Assembly: GCF_004664715.2 (NCBI RefSeq)
Contig: NC_051063.1
Location: forward strand, 71,286,518 to 71,350,517
DNA from: Peromyscus leucopus
Taxonomy: Eukaryota > Chordata > Mammalia > Rodentia > Cricetidae
DNA: 64,000 nt
Direction of reading: 5' to 3'
In this document: one piece after another, positions 34,403 through 45,188 of the stretch
Layout of the letters: each line of letters begins with the position of its first letter
How positions within the stretch are numbered: the stretch's first letter is position 1
Made by a program: the position numbers and the translations under genes
Notes under the pieces: generated by a model
What the model saw: only the letters and a program-made list of their open reading frames with translations
Database searches by the model: none
What the model was told of the DNA's origin: nothing

Positions 34403-36060
34403 GATATTTGGCCTCCGTCTAGGCTGCACATCACAAAGATCATGGGAATAGGTGGATGCCAGATTATCCGAAGTGGAGAAGCACGGGTCTTCTCTGCCCA
34501 CCTGGGGCAGTCAATCTCACTGCACCTACAACATTTGGAGGAGGCAATCTGGACCCATCTGGCTCTCCGAATTTTTGCTGCAGAGAATGAAAGAATGTCC
34601 TGACTCAATAAGGGTCCCACTTAGGGCACATTTACACCTTGCCCAGTAGTCTATCAGGGCTTACTGCCAAGTGACTCTGGAACCCAGGAAGTATTTTTAG
34701 ACCAAACCAATAGAACAGCATCAGCAAACTCGACAGATTCCCACCCTGAAGCATTGTGGCTGCTTTGCTCAAAACATACATGTTGACTCTAGCATTCTGT
34801 CTTGTTTATTAATTAGCTAATATTTTCAAAATACTTGGAGGATGAAAAGTGCTATTTAGGAAGAAGGTGTCTACATCTATTTCTGCTGTTATTTATGCAA
34901 AACCACCTCAACATTACTACGCAGCCTTGCAGACCACGGTGAGCTTTATACAAAGAATAAAGTCCTGCCCCAGAGAAATTGGAAGAGTCTAACCAAAAGA
35001 ATCTAGAACACCAGTAATGTGACATGCAGATGAAGTAGATCCTAGTGAGCATCCTGACCAGAAACCAGCAGGCAACTGGGCATCGCAGAGTTTCAGGGGA
35101 TCAAGAAGCAAGGCCAGAAAGCATCAGCTTCCTAGGCACCAAGGCAAGAAAAGAGGAGGAGCCATGCCCATTTGACTGATTGTGAGGTACCTTGTACCCC
35201 AAGGTGCTCATCCTGTGCTGATCTCATTCGGTAGCTGGGAAAATTGAGGGGCCGCTGAAATAGAGTCCCTGGTCCAGTCTCAGCCTGGGAGAGGGATCTT
35301 GATAGCAGCCCGGTGTAAGAAGATGAACATAGTGACTGTTCTCCTGCAGCACACATGGGGATTTCTCTGAGGGAGATGCTCACCTTTACTAAGAAAAGTG
35401 GATTTGATTGACAGGCTCACTTGCAACAGAAGCAAAGACCCCAGAGAGTCTGAGAACTATGAAGTTGAGCAAGAAGGGAGAAGCGAGATGAGGAGACAAG
35501 AAACACAGGAGCTCCGCAAGTCACGACAAGGTGGCAACATCACCATCCTTGGGAACTGCTTGGCACCTTGTATGGCATCAGCAGACAGGTGAAGCTCTGT
35601 GCAGGGGCAGTAAGGGAAGAAGACATGGAGTGGTGTATGCAGATTTGGACAGAGCAGAAGATGAGAGCTGCAGTACTCCACACTCTCATGGACCATGGTC
35701 TGAGGGACTTCTTCCAGGTTTATCTAAATCCTTGCCTGGTAGGGGCCTAGACCTCATCTGTGACACGAGACATCATCTATGAGCTCAAAGGGGGAAGAGG
35801 CCACACCTACAAAGGAGGATTTATTTGCTAAGATGCCAACAAAGCTTGCATTTCCGGGCTCTTCACTGCTGGGCCCATTTGGACACAATGGGAAAGCCTA
35901 TCAATTTATAAGTGTGGCTTTGCTGTTTGAAAGAGGGCCCATCGAATTGCACTAGCTTTAAGTCACAAAAGAGCCAAGTCTGCCTTATTGACCAGTCCAT
36001 TCTCAGACTACACCAAAACTGTGCCTGGATGGTGAGTCTTAACCTTGTGTGCTACATAAG
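34403..36060. other. Single-copy-like stretch
   Basis: No recognised mobile element. An AT-rich part at about 34780-34920, with 'ttattaattagctaatattt', has mild enhancer-like texture. Open frames at 35398-35782 overlap each other and lack known motifs. Confidence 0.45.
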
Positions 36061-36182
36061 TGTATAGATGGACAGAAGGAAAACCATGAGTGGATAGATA
36101 GTTGCATAGAAGGAAGAGGTCGATTGTACAGCGGGAACTAAATAAATGGGTAGAGGGATATATGGACTGATAATAAAGAGGA
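36061..36182. repeat. Degenerate GATG/GATA-rich tract
   Basis: Irregular 'gatggacagaagga', 'gtggatagatag' and 'gggtagagggatatatgg' words indicate a decayed tetranucleotide array. A similar decayed array (about 36412-36535) lies beyond the B2 that follows. Confidence 0.6.
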
Positions 36183-36408
36183 GAAGGAAGCTGGAAAGAT
36201 GACCCTACATTTGTTGTGCCTACAGAGGAGCAGAGCTCAGTTCCTAGTACCAATGTGGTGGCTCACCATCATCCATAACTCCAGTTCCAGGGTATCTGAT
36301 GCCCCCTTCTAAATTCCATGGGCACCAGACATATATGTGGTTCACATACAGACATTCAGGCAAAACACTCATACACATAAAACAATGATAAATAAATATT
36401 TTTAAAGG
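36183..36408 (+). mobile_element. B2-family SINE inserted in a decayed simple repeat
   Basis: 'gaagctggaaagatgaccct', 'gctcagttcctagtaccaat', 'ccataactccagttccaggg', 'gcatacacat'-type CA region and an AATAAATA tail. GA/GAAT-rich simple sequence borders it on both sides. Confidence 0.88.
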
Positions 36409-36543
36409 GGGAATGAATGAAAGAAGAAAGGAAAATGAAGAATGAGTGGACTGAAGATGACAATAGGTTGATGAATGGAGAATGAGTCGGGGTGTGAGTA
36501 GATAGATGGTGGATGACGGGTGTGTGAATGAGGAGAGGAGTAA

Positions 36544-36854
36544 TGTGGTGCTTTAAATGGTTTCCCCACAAAGTCTAGGGCACTTGAACACCTGGTTCCC
36601 AGTTTGTGGTGCTATTTGGATAGGTTTAGGAGGGGTGGCCTTGCTAATGGAAGTATGCTGCCTAGGGAGGGCCTTGAGAGTTTAAAGGCTTGCACAATTT
36701 CTAGCTTGCAGTTCAAGACATCAGTCTGCAGCTTTCTGCTTTTGCTACCATACTTTCCCGATACCCTCTGCAACCATAAGCCCAAGTAAACTCTTTCTTC
36801 TATAAGCTGCTTTGTTCACAGTGTTTCATTACAGCAATAGAAAACTAATTAACA
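36544..36854 (+). mobile_element. 5' LTR of the MaLR element
   Basis: Starts TGTGGTGC and ends AATTAACA. Landmarks: 'tggtgctatttggataggtt', 'aggaggggtggccttgctaa', 'ccataagcccaagtaaactc', 'gtttcattacagcaatagaa'. These correspond to the 39356-39699 LTR. Confidence 0.85.
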
Positions 36855-37045
36855 CAGGAGTTGGTATCAAAGAGTACACAGTTGCTATGACAAACCTGAC
36901 CCTGCTGTGGTTTGAAGGAATATGGAAGACTTTGGAACTTCAGACTACAAAAATGGTTGAATCGTGTAAGCAGAATTTAATGAGCCATTCTAGTAGAAGC
37001 TTGGAAACCATGGTGCCAAGATACATATGGACTGTGGAGGCCCAG

Positions 37046-37564
37046 TGTAGCTTGAGTTTTTCTGCCTTGCCCACAGTCAGGACAAATCTCTGTCACCCGC
37101 CAGTCCCACAGCTGCTCAGACCCAACCAAGTAAACACAGAGACTTATATTGCTTACAAACTGTATGGCCGTGGCAGGCTTCTTGTTAACTATTCTTATAT
37201 CTTAAAGTAACGCATTTCTACAAATCTATACCTCGCCACGTGGCTGGTGGCTTATCGGCGTCTTCACATGCTGCTGGTCATGGCGGCGACTGCAGCCAGT
37301 CCTTCTGCCTTCCTGTCCTTTTACTTCTCCTCTCTGTTAGTCCCGCCTATCCTTCCTGCCTAGCCACAGCCGATCAGGTTTTATTTATTGATCAATCAGA
37401 ACAACTTGACATACAGACCATCCCCCAGCACAGCCAAGTGCAGACCATCTCAAACACCTGCACTCAGGCCCATGGTCCTAATCATCCTCTATACGGACCT
37501 GCTGGGTAACGCCACAAAGAACCCAAGAAGGGCTCCCACAGGACATACAGATCATCCCACAGCA
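37046..37564 (-). mobile_element. Solo LTR of a cricetid-type class II family, long form
   Basis: Read on the reverse strand it starts TGCTGTGGGATGA and ends TAAGCTACA-like. It contains 'ggcaggctt', 'gccacgtggctggtgg' and 'cacagccgatcaggttttat' on the plus strand. GCCCAG occurs exactly at 37040-37045 and 37565-37570, a 6-bp target duplication typical of ERVK-like integration. At 519 bases it is longer than its relatives at 38754 and 56126; a second end-like word at about 37418-37430 suggests an internal duplication near its 5' end. Confidence 0.85.
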
Positions 37565-37570
37565 GCCCAG

Positions 37571-38640
37571 TTCAAGAGGTTTCAAAGGGGAACCATATTA
37601 GCAACTTGACTAGAGGCAATTCCTGTGATATTTTGGCAAAAAAAAAAAAAAAGTGACTCCTTTCTGCCCATGTTAAGATCTTGCCTAAAACAAATTTAAG
37701 AGTAAAAACTAATGTCTTTGGCAGAGGAGATTTCAAAACAGCCTCATATTGACCCTGTCTTGTGGTTATTAGTAATCAGTCTCGTGCAGGTCTACAATGA
37801 AAAAGATAGAGAGCAGAAAGAAATACAAAATGTACAATATAAAGAGAAAGGGGACACTGACAAGTTCAACGTTACAGCCAAGGCTTGTATTGGAAGAGAG
37901 GCTGGGATTGATAAGGAGATTAGCACAGTTAAGAAGAGGCCTGACTTGCCCCAGAATAAGGTAGGACAAGATCCCATTCAGCTAAGCTCCCAGCTTGTGA
38001 AAGAGAACATAAGGCATTTTCTGCTCCTTGAAGGCAGCTGCAATCAAAAGCTGCTGACACTATGGTTCAAGAGATCCAGGGTCCATCCCAAGCTGTTAGT
38101 CAAACTTGGCATTGTTCTCCACATGGTCCTGACTTTAAAGCGGTAAAAAAAATAGGGGGCTGTGAAATCTTCCTCTGCTGTTTCAGAGAGATGTTGGGAT
38201 GAAGCAATGTGTGCCAGGGGACTTCCTGTGAGAAGGTTCTGAGGGGGCAAGAGGCCCTGGAATCATGGCATGGAGCTGTGGAAGGGAAGCCTAGTTTGCA
38301 CTGGAGACCCCAAGATTTTGGTGATGTCAAAGCCATAAGAGATCTTCCCAGAAGAGCCACATACAGGGAGTGGATTCAGGCTAAGAGAACAATATATGTT
38401 GCAGGTAGCAAAGCCAGAAAGGGCAAAACTATCTAAGCCCTTTGCCATCAGACATGGAGACATGGAGTTAGAGAATCTGGTGTTTGTCCTGCTGGGTTTC
38501 AGTCTTGCTTTGGCCCATTATCTCCCCATTATGCTCCCTTCCTCCCTTTTGGAGTGGTAATATATACTCTGTGCCATTGTATGCTAGAAGTATGTAGCTT
38601 GCTTTTGTATTTTACAGGGAATTACAGTTAAGAGATTGCC
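37571..38640 (+). mobile_element. MaLR internal region
   Basis: Continuous with 36855-37039 across the LTR insertion. It ends with 'ttttacagggaattacagtt' near 38612. A 144-codon open frame at 37712-38146 shows no retroviral domain I recognise and is probably chance. Confidence 0.7.
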
Positions 38641-39189
38641 TTGCCAGGTATGGTAGCACACTCCTTTAATCCCAGCACTTGAGAGTCAGAGGCAGGCAGA
38701 TCCCTCTGAATTCAAAGCCAGCCTGGTCTATATAGTGAATTACAGGACAGACATGCTATGGGATGTTAGTTCTGTATGCTGTGAATATGTGCTGCTCTGA
38801 TTGGTTGATAAATAAAATGCTGATTGGCCAGTAGCCAGGCAGGAAGTATAGGCAGGGCAAGCAGAGAGAATTCTGGGAAAAGGAAGGTTGTCAGGAGACA
38901 CCAGCCCACCATCCAGGGAGCAGCATGTAATGATACACAGGTAAAGCCACAGAAAATGTGGCAACATATGGATTAACAGAGATGGGCTGAGTTTAAGTAT
39001 AAGAGCTAGTCAGTAGTTAATCTGAGCTAATGGCCAAGCAGTTTTAATTAATATTAAGCCTCTGTGTGTCCATTTGGGTCTGAGCGACTGCAGGACTGCA
39101 GGACTGTGGGACCGTGGGAGCTGAGTAGCACCAGGAAAACTTTAGCTACACAGCCAGGGCTATTTAAAAAGACCCTGTCAATAATAAAT
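38641..39189 (+). mobile_element. B1 SINE split by a solo LTR
   Basis: The 5' part (38641-38753: 'ccaggtatggtagcacactc', 'aagccagcctggtctatata') and the 3' part (39151-39189: 'cagccagggctatttaaaaa', 'gaccctgtc') make one B1 once the LTR is removed. Confidence 0.88.
38754..39150 (+). mobile_element. Solo LTR of the cricetid-type class II family
   Basis: Starts TGCTATGGGATG and ends TTTAGCTACA, 397 bases. Shared words: 'gattggccagtagccaggca', 'gaagtataggcagg', 'gggactgtggg'-type tail. Flanks CAGACA (38748-38753) and CAGCCA (39151-39156) match at 5 of 6 bases. It lies inside a B1, which lies inside the MaLR element, making it the youngest of the three. Confidence 0.85.
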
Positions 39190-39355
39190 ATAATAATAAT
39201 AATAGGAATAATTGCCTTCAGTCTCAGAAGAGACTTTGGACTTAGGAATTTTAAATAGTGTTAAGACAGTGAAAAACTAGGAGACTTCTGATGTTGGACT
39301 AAATGCATTTTACAATATGATATGATCATAAGGCTGTAGGAACCAAAGAGTGGAA

Positions 39356-39699
39356 TGTGGTGGTTGGAATGAGATATTCCCTATTTGAAAAGTTGGTTCT
39401 CAGTTGGTGGCACTATTTCAGTAGGTTTAGGATGTGTGGCATTGGTAGAGTAAGTGTGTCACTTAGGGCTTTGAGAGTTTAAAGACTCAGGCCATTTCTA
39501 GTTCACTCTCTGCTTCCTGATGGCTGCCCAAAATGTGCACCCTCTATTTTTCCTCCAGCTGCCAAGTCTGCTGCTTGCTGCCATACTTCCCAACCATGAT
39601 GCACCTTTTCCCTCTGGAACCATAAGCCAAACAAGCCCTTCCTTCTCTGAGTTGCCTTGGTCATGATGTTTTATCACAGCAATAGAAACATAGCTTACA
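39356..39699 (+). mobile_element. 3' LTR of the MaLR element
   Basis: Starts TGTGGTGGTTGG and ends TAGCTTACA. Landmarks: 'agttggtggcactatttcag', 'ccataagccaaacaagccct', 'gttttatcacagcaatagaa'. Confidence 0.85.
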
Positions 39700-39889
39700 C
39701 ATGGAGGCTAAATTATTTAAAACATGAATTTGTAGTACAGTGCCTAGTGAAACATGCATTCCTGTGGAATCATCATACACAACATACTGCCCTTTATATG
39801 TTAATGGCTTGGTGATTCTCCATTATACTCACCTCTGAAATGGTACCTGCTCCATTATTTCCATCACCAGAAAAATATAGAATAAAAGC

Positions 39890-40048
39890 CAGGCATAGTG
39901 GTACACACCTTTAATCCAGTCCTTGGGAGGCAGAGGCAAGTGGATCTCTAAGTTTGAGGCCAGTCTGGTCTACAGAGTGAGTTCTGGGACAGACAGGGCT
40001 ACACAGAGAAAGAAACCCTGTCTCAAAAAAAAAAAAAAAAAAAAAACT
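39890..40048 (+). mobile_element. B1 SINE with poly-A tail
   Basis: 'gccaggcatagtggtacaca', 'gaggccagtctggtctacag', 'gaaaccctgtctc', then a 22-A tail. Confidence 0.95.
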
Positions 40049-40499
40049 TTACAGCCACAGCCACAGTTGACTGGCTGTGAACTCTGCAAAGTTCAAGGAC
40101 AGGTGGCCTAATGCATAAGTGGCTCTCAACCAAGGGTGATTAATTATTGTTGTTGTTGTTCCCAGGGAATATTTGACAATGGGTAAAGAACTTTTTGGTT
40201 GTCACAACTGGGCAAGGGGAGTGGGGCTGCTGGTGGGTAGAAATCTGGGGTGCCCCTTAAACATTCTAGAATGAACAAAGCAGGCTTCACTATCTACAGC
40301 ACAAGCTCCCAAGAATGTCCACTGTGGGGCATTCACAGATCCAGCCTCTAGGTAAAGAGACGGAATCCAGGAATCAAGACCATGTGTGCCTTTCCACGAC
40401 TAATTTGCAAAGCCTTTGACTCCTCTGCGGGAATGAAAACAAAACAGCTGTCACCGGCCAAAACAGAAACTAGAGAGAAGATTCAAGAAAGCAAGAGTT

Positions 40500-40722
40500 T
40501 GGAGCTAGGATGTAGTTCAGTGGGTGGAGTGATGGCCTACCATGTATGAAGCCCTGGGTTCAATTCCCAACACTGCTTAAACCTGGTATGGTGGAGTAGG
40601 TCTGTTCTCCCAGCATTTCGGAGGTACAGGCAGGAGCAGAAGTTCAAGGTCACCCTACGATGGACAGTGAGTTTGAGGCCAGCCTGGGTTACATGGAACA
40701 ATATCTAAAAAAAAAAAAAAAA
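40500..40722 (+). mobile_element. B4 SINE
   Basis: ID-type head ('aggatgtagttcagtgggtg', 'aagccctgggttcaattccc') plus B1-type body ('tgttctcccagcatttcgga', 'gtttgaggccagcctgggtt') and an A-tail. Confidence 0.9.
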
Positions 40723-40859
40723 AATCAGGAATTTGGGGATATTGCTGGCACTCGACTGCAAGTAGGAGTGTTGTGGTAACCCTGTGGCCACGTGTTTTGG
40801 GTGCTGACCATGAGCCCATCATGATATCAAGGTGATCTTGTTCCTTATACAACCTGCTG
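40723..40859. other. Short unassigned stretch
   Basis: Nothing recognised between the B4 and the AT-rich island. Confidence 0.4.
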
Positions 40860-41250
40860 ACCCAACTCTGCCTCTACACAGAATTTTCTCTTGGTTTTAT
40901 CATCCATAATTGGATAGCTTTGCTCCAATTTTCTCCTTGCAACCGCGAAGATAAGGTCTCTGTTTAATCATCCCCTCTAAGCACTTGCAATCAGCCAGGA
41001 TATTGCTGCTTTTAAAATAAGACAATGACATTTAACGACTTTCATTTCTTCCTATACAAAAGATTAATTTATATGCTGGAGTCATCAGTTCATTGGAAAA
41101 CTTGGCCTATTCTTTTTGAAACACAGAGATATGATTAACAACTCAATCCCTCCTTTATATTTTTAATCTTGTGGCTTTTTTTCTGTGTATTTACCTACAC
41201 AATCTAATTTAGTCTTTGCTTTACCATGATGCTAAAATTAGCAAATGGGA
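40860..41250. promoter_or_regulatory. Candidate conserved non-coding element
   Basis: Repeat-free AT-rich island with 'caaaagattaatttatatgc' (about 41058) and 'accatgatgctaaaattagc' (about 41223). No exon-like signal. Regulatory role is inferred from texture only. Confidence 0.3.
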
Positions 41251-42167
41251 CAAAGGAGTAACACAGGACCTCTCAGAGGTACCCCAGGAGTCAACCTGAC
41301 CCATCTCTAGGCATCAACAAAGCAGGGCCACCATGAATGGAGCCCTAGGGACATTCTGGAATGCCTGTATAGCCTATGAATCAGGCCCCTTAGGACCCAC
41401 ACCCAGCATTTTTCATCCCTCTATTTACCCTCAGCTCTGGCCATACCAGGTGACTTCTTATTCCCCAGATCTTTAGTGGTGTTCACACAGTCCCAGTCCT
41501 TTTAAGGCATTTCCTACCATCACATACGCACTCACTGCCTCTCCCATCAATGTTTCATTTGTCCTTCAGTGTTCATCTAGAACATCTCTCCCTGGAAGTC
41601 TTCGGAGTGTCCCCTGTGGAAATGGCTCCCTCCTTCCTGATTCACGTGGTCCTTGTTCTGGAGACCTTTAATCCATGCCATCTTTTATAAGGTGAACAGC
41701 CACCACACGCCAGTTTCTCTTGGTCACTAGTCGTCATGGTGTCTCCATGAAGCTTCACAACAGCCCTGTGCTGCCCTGTCACCTTATTGATGAGCAAGTC
41801 AAGGCACAGAGAATTCGAGTTCACAGTTATTAGAGGGCATAAGGAGCTTAGGCTCAAATATTACAAAACCTTTGTCTCCCTTCAAATCCAGTGACAAGCC
41901 CTTTGTAGTCTGAGACTGTCAACAGTTTTTGACAGGTTGTCCAGCAAAAAGGAGTCATCGAGGCCGCAGCTGAATGGGCCTCCATGAGCCACATGGATCA
42001 TCACTCCCCACTGCTATAGTGGCCACACCCCAAGACCCACCCATACCCATGGCCTGTTTTCATTTAGAAATCACTGCACAGAACATGCATATATTAAACC
42101 TTATAAATTTTCTAAGATGGTACCATGAGTTGATATTAATAACGTGCATTTATCCATCACATACAAC
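41251..42167. other. Single-copy-like stretch, nothing recognised
   Basis: No SINE, LTR or L1 landmark. Short overlapping open frames only. Confidence 0.5.
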
Positions 42168-42402
42168 AAGATTTTTTTCTAAGACAGGGTTTTATTTAAC
42201 CCAGGGTGGCCTCAAAGTTCACTATGTAGTTGACCTTGAACTTCTGATCCTCTTGCCTCCATATTTTGAGCACCAGGATTACAACAAGCACACACTATCA
42301 CATCTGGTTTACAAGATGTTGGAAATTGAACCTGGGGCTTTGGTTTTTGTACATACTAGGCAAGCAATCTACCAATTGAGCTACATCCCCAGCCCTCACC
42401 AC
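42168..42402 (-). mobile_element. B4 SINE
   Basis: Reverse-strand B4: 'tctaagacagggttttattt', 'cagggtggcctcaaag', then the ID half 'gaaattgaacctggggcttt', 'aattgagctacatccccagc'. Confidence 0.92.
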
Positions 42403-42432
42403 AGATTTTTACCATCAAAAAAATTCTGTCAA

Positions 42433-42592
42433 GAGCTGGAAAGATGCCTCAATGGCTAATGCTTTTCCAGAGGATGGAGTTAGGCTCCCAACTCCCTTTT
42501 CCAGGGGATTCACATCCTATAATTCTAGCATCAGTGATCCAATGCTCTCTTCTGTTCTCCATGGGCACCTGCACTCATGTGCACATACCTCT

Positions 42593-42648
<56 letters not shown>
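42433..42648 (+). mobile_element. B2-family SINE with (CA)n(GA)n tail
   Basis: 'agagctggaaagatgcctca', 'ggctcccaactccctttt', 'ctccatgggcacctgcactc', followed by CACA and about 20 GA units (42606-42648). Confidence 0.88.
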
Positions 42649-42649
<1 letters not shown>

Positions 42650-43007
42650 TAATTGTTTTAACTCATGTGGTAAGCAGAAGGAAAGGTCTCTGCCAGTCCT
42701 CAGGCCAAGCTCTGACTTCAGCAGGCAGTGTGCACGGTTTCCTAAGAGAAAAGATTCCCTTTTGGATGGAATCTAGTCGTTCCTGCTGTCCCCAGTGCTC
42801 TTAGGTGACTTGACCTGTTATAACACGGTCCTGCAGCTCTCAAAGTTGTGCATTAGAGACACTCAGAATTCCTGCTGCAGAGGGTGAATGAGAGCATCTG
42901 GTCAGAAGCAAGATCACGTCTGGTACCATGTTTACAGAACACAGCCTGACACCTCTCCATGAAAGCTTCTGTGTGTCTCTCTGTGTTCAATGATACTCCC
43001 ATAACCC
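42649..43007. other. Single-copy-like stretch, nothing recognised
   Basis: No repeat or coding signature. Confidence 0.5.
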
Positions 43008-43013
43008 ACACTG

Positions 43014-43487
43014 TGTGGTGGTATTGTGTTCCCCAAAATATTGTGTACCCTAATAAACTTATCTGGGGTCAGAGAACAGAACAGCCACTAGATATAGAGG
43101 CCAAAATATGGTGGCACACACGCCTTTAATCCTATCACTTGAGAGGCAGAGATCCATCCGCATCTCTGTGAGTTTAAAGCCACACTGGAAACAGCCAGGC
43201 ATGGTGACTCATGCCTTTAATCCCAGGAAGTGAGGGCAGAAAGCAGAAAGGCGTGAAGACCAGAAACTATGCTGGTTAAGCTTTCAGGCTTTCGAGCAGC
43301 AGTTCAGCTGAGATCCACTTGGATAAGGACACAGAAGCTTCCAGTCTAAGGAAACAGGAGCAGCTGAGGAATTGGCAAGGTGAGGTGGCTGTGGCTTGTT
43401 TTGCTTCTCTGATCTTCCAGCATTTACCCTAATACCTGGCCCCAGTTTTGATTTTATTAACAAGACCTTCTAACAATTCATGTTACA
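43014..43487 (+). mobile_element. Solo LTR (class II-like) carrying internal B1-like sequence
   Basis: 474 bases starting TGTGGTGGTATTG and ending CATGTTACA. ACACTG is present exactly at 43008-43013 and 43488-43493, a 6-bp target duplication. Inside are two head-to-tail B1-like segments (about 43100-43190 and 43196-43235: 'atggtggcacacacgccttt', 'gccaggcatggtgactcatg'). Because the target duplication lies outside them, the B1-like pieces appear to be part of the LTR. 'cctaataaacttatctgggg' is near the left end. The family name is not certain. Confidence 0.82.
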
Positions 43488-43665
43488 ACACTGTGACAGA
43501 AGAGTGCTCCCATCTATCCTTCCAACATCCTCCCCACTGTCTACCACAGTCTATTTTAGCCACACCTTGAACTTCCAGCTGACTAGACAGTCAAGAGAAC
43601 TGTGGTGGCCAGAGCTGGAGGGACCCTAGGAGGAATCATCTTTCTAGGTTCCAGACCCTTTAACC

Positions 43666-43856
43666 CAGTGGTTTCAACCTTCCTAATGCTGCAACCCTTT
43701 AATACAGTTCCTCATGCTATGGTGATCCCCAACCATAAAATGATTTTCATTGCTACTTCCTAACTGTAATTTTGCTACCGAGTGGTGTCTCTGTGCCTAA
43801 GACCATCTGAAATATGTGTTTTCGAATGGTCGTGACCCACAGGTTGAGAATCACTG
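43666..43856 (-). mobile_element. URR1 hAT-Charlie DNA transposon
   Basis: Reverse-oriented URR1 with ends CAGTGGTTTCAACC and GGTTGAGAATCACTG. Internal words are 'taactgtaattttgctac' and 'ataaaatgattttcattgct'. Flanks CTTTAACC (43658-43665) and CTTTAAAG (43857-43864) match at 6 of 8 positions. Non-autonomous. Confidence 0.9.
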
Positions 43857-44125
43857 CTTTAAAGACAAAGCTCTGCCCTGACAATACCAAATGCTACTGA
43901 GGATGCGGAGTGACTGGAGGTCTCATCCATGGCTGGAGGAGATGTGTAACGGGACAACCTGGAAAACACTTGTGGGCTATCTCACAGAATTACCGAAGTG
44001 TGACTCTAATGCGGTGGGGAGCGGAGGCAGGAGCATGACTGCAGCCTTTTCCTTCCTTTTCACTGTGTAATCTTCCATAAGCTACAATTGAATGCTTTGT
44101 TTCTTAAACAGCTGGTAGAGCCTGG

Positions 44126-44275
44126 CAGGGGTGGCGGACGCCTTTAATCCCAGCACTAGGGCCAGAGGCAGACCAATATCTGTGAGTTCGAGGCCAGCCT
44201 GGTCTAAAGTTCCAGGAGAGTCAGGGCTACACAGAGAAACCCTGTCTAAGGGGGATGGGGGCGGGGGGCAAGGGG
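44126..44275 (+). mobile_element. B1 SINE
   Basis: 'cctggcaggggtggcggacg', 'gttcgaggccagcctggtct', 'cagggctacacagagaaacc', 'ctgtctaag', then a G/A-rich tail. Confidence 0.95.
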
Positions 44276-44352
44276 CAAAGTTTTTTGTTTGGGTTTGGGT
44301 TTTTGTCACTTAACTGTTCAGTTTTGTTTACTTGTAGATTTGAGGGTTCATT

Positions 44353-44462
44353 TGTTATTTTTTTTTTTTTATTTTGGCTTTGTTTGGGTGCTAGAGATTG
44401 AACTCAGGTACTCACAGATAATATACGACCCCTCTAAGCATGCAGCCACATCCTGGCCCTAA
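44353..44462 (-). mobile_element. ID/B4-type SINE fragment
   Basis: Reverse-strand wording 'gctagagattgaactcaggt' and 'catgcagccacatcctggcc' after a T-run. Diverged. Confidence 0.6.
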
Positions 44463-44680
44463 CTAAATCTGTTTCACTGCTCATGGACTTCCATATTATC
44501 TTTTTATTTAGGGACTTTTACGGCAATGGTAATCTCTCGCTGTTAAATGCACACCATGACTTTAAGCACGTACATGTTTATGGAGCACGTGTTTTGTTCC
44601 AATTTGGTATGCAAACCAAAAGATTTTCCAAAGCAGATGGAGCAGTTTTCACTCCCGTCAACAGTAAATGAAAGTCTTGC

Positions 44681-44820
44681 CTTGCTGGGTGTGGTGGTAC
44701 ACACCTTTGCTCCCAGTACTCAGGAGGCAGGTGGATCTCTGTGAGTTCAAAACCAGCCTGGTCTACAGAGGGAGTTCCAGGACAACCAGGGCTGTTACAG
44801 AGAAGAAAAAAAAGAAAAAG
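44681..44820 (+). mobile_element. B1 SINE
   Basis: 'tgctgggtgtggtggtacac', 'tcaaaaccagcctggtctac', 'gttccaggacaaccagggct', A-rich tail. Confidence 0.95.
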
Positions 44821-44989
44821 TGAAAGTTCTAATCAGGCCATCCTCATCCTTTTGGTATCTGTTCAACTCTGACTCTATCGTGATTTATCTTGGTGGTGGT
44901 TTAGCAAAGTCAAACATCTTCCCAGATTTGTTTGTTCATTCATTTGTTTGTTTTGTGATTTGCATCTTTTTTAATTTTTTTCAATTAAA

Positions 44990-44997
44990 AAAAAATT

Positions 44998-45046
<49 letters not shown>

Positions 45047-45188
45047 CTGCAGAGGCCAGAAGTGTCAGGTCCCCTGGACCTGGAATTACAAGAGGCAGTA
45101 AACAGACATGTGGGTGCTGGGAGCTGAACCCAGGTCCTCTCCAAGAGGAGTGCGCGCTGTGGATTCCCAAGCCACCCCCTAGCTCTCT
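44990..45188 (-). mobile_element. B2/B3-family SINE with (GT)n tail
   Basis: (GT)n at 45003-45045 is the complement of the CA-rich SINE tail. It continues with 'gcctgcagaggccagaagtg', 'gtgggtgctgggagctgaac' and 'ccaggtcctctccaagagg'. Confidence 0.85.

Larger units (their letters stand above)
36544..39699 (+). mobile_element. ERVL-MaLR provirus-like element with two LTRs and nested insertions
   Basis: Two related MT-type LTRs in the same orientation (36544-36854 and 39356-39699) bracket MaLR-type internal sequence at 36855-37039, 37571-38640 and 39190-39355. After the left LTR comes 'ggagttggtatcaaag', a primer-site-like word. Before the right LTR comes a purine-rich 'aaccaaagagtggaa'. No gag, pol or env domain was recognised; MaLR internal regions are normally non-coding. 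A B1 and two foreign LTRs are inserted. Flanking 5-bp target duplication was not found. Confidence 0.82.

Noticed and set aside
36412..36535. CRISPR-like or minisatellite array
   Set aside because: Units are short, irregular GAAT/GATG words without spacers; it is a decayed simple repeat in a mammalian genome.
37712..38146. 144-codon open frame in the MaLR internal region as a retained retroviral gene
   Set aside because: No gag, protease or polymerase motif seen, and MaLR internals are normally non-coding.
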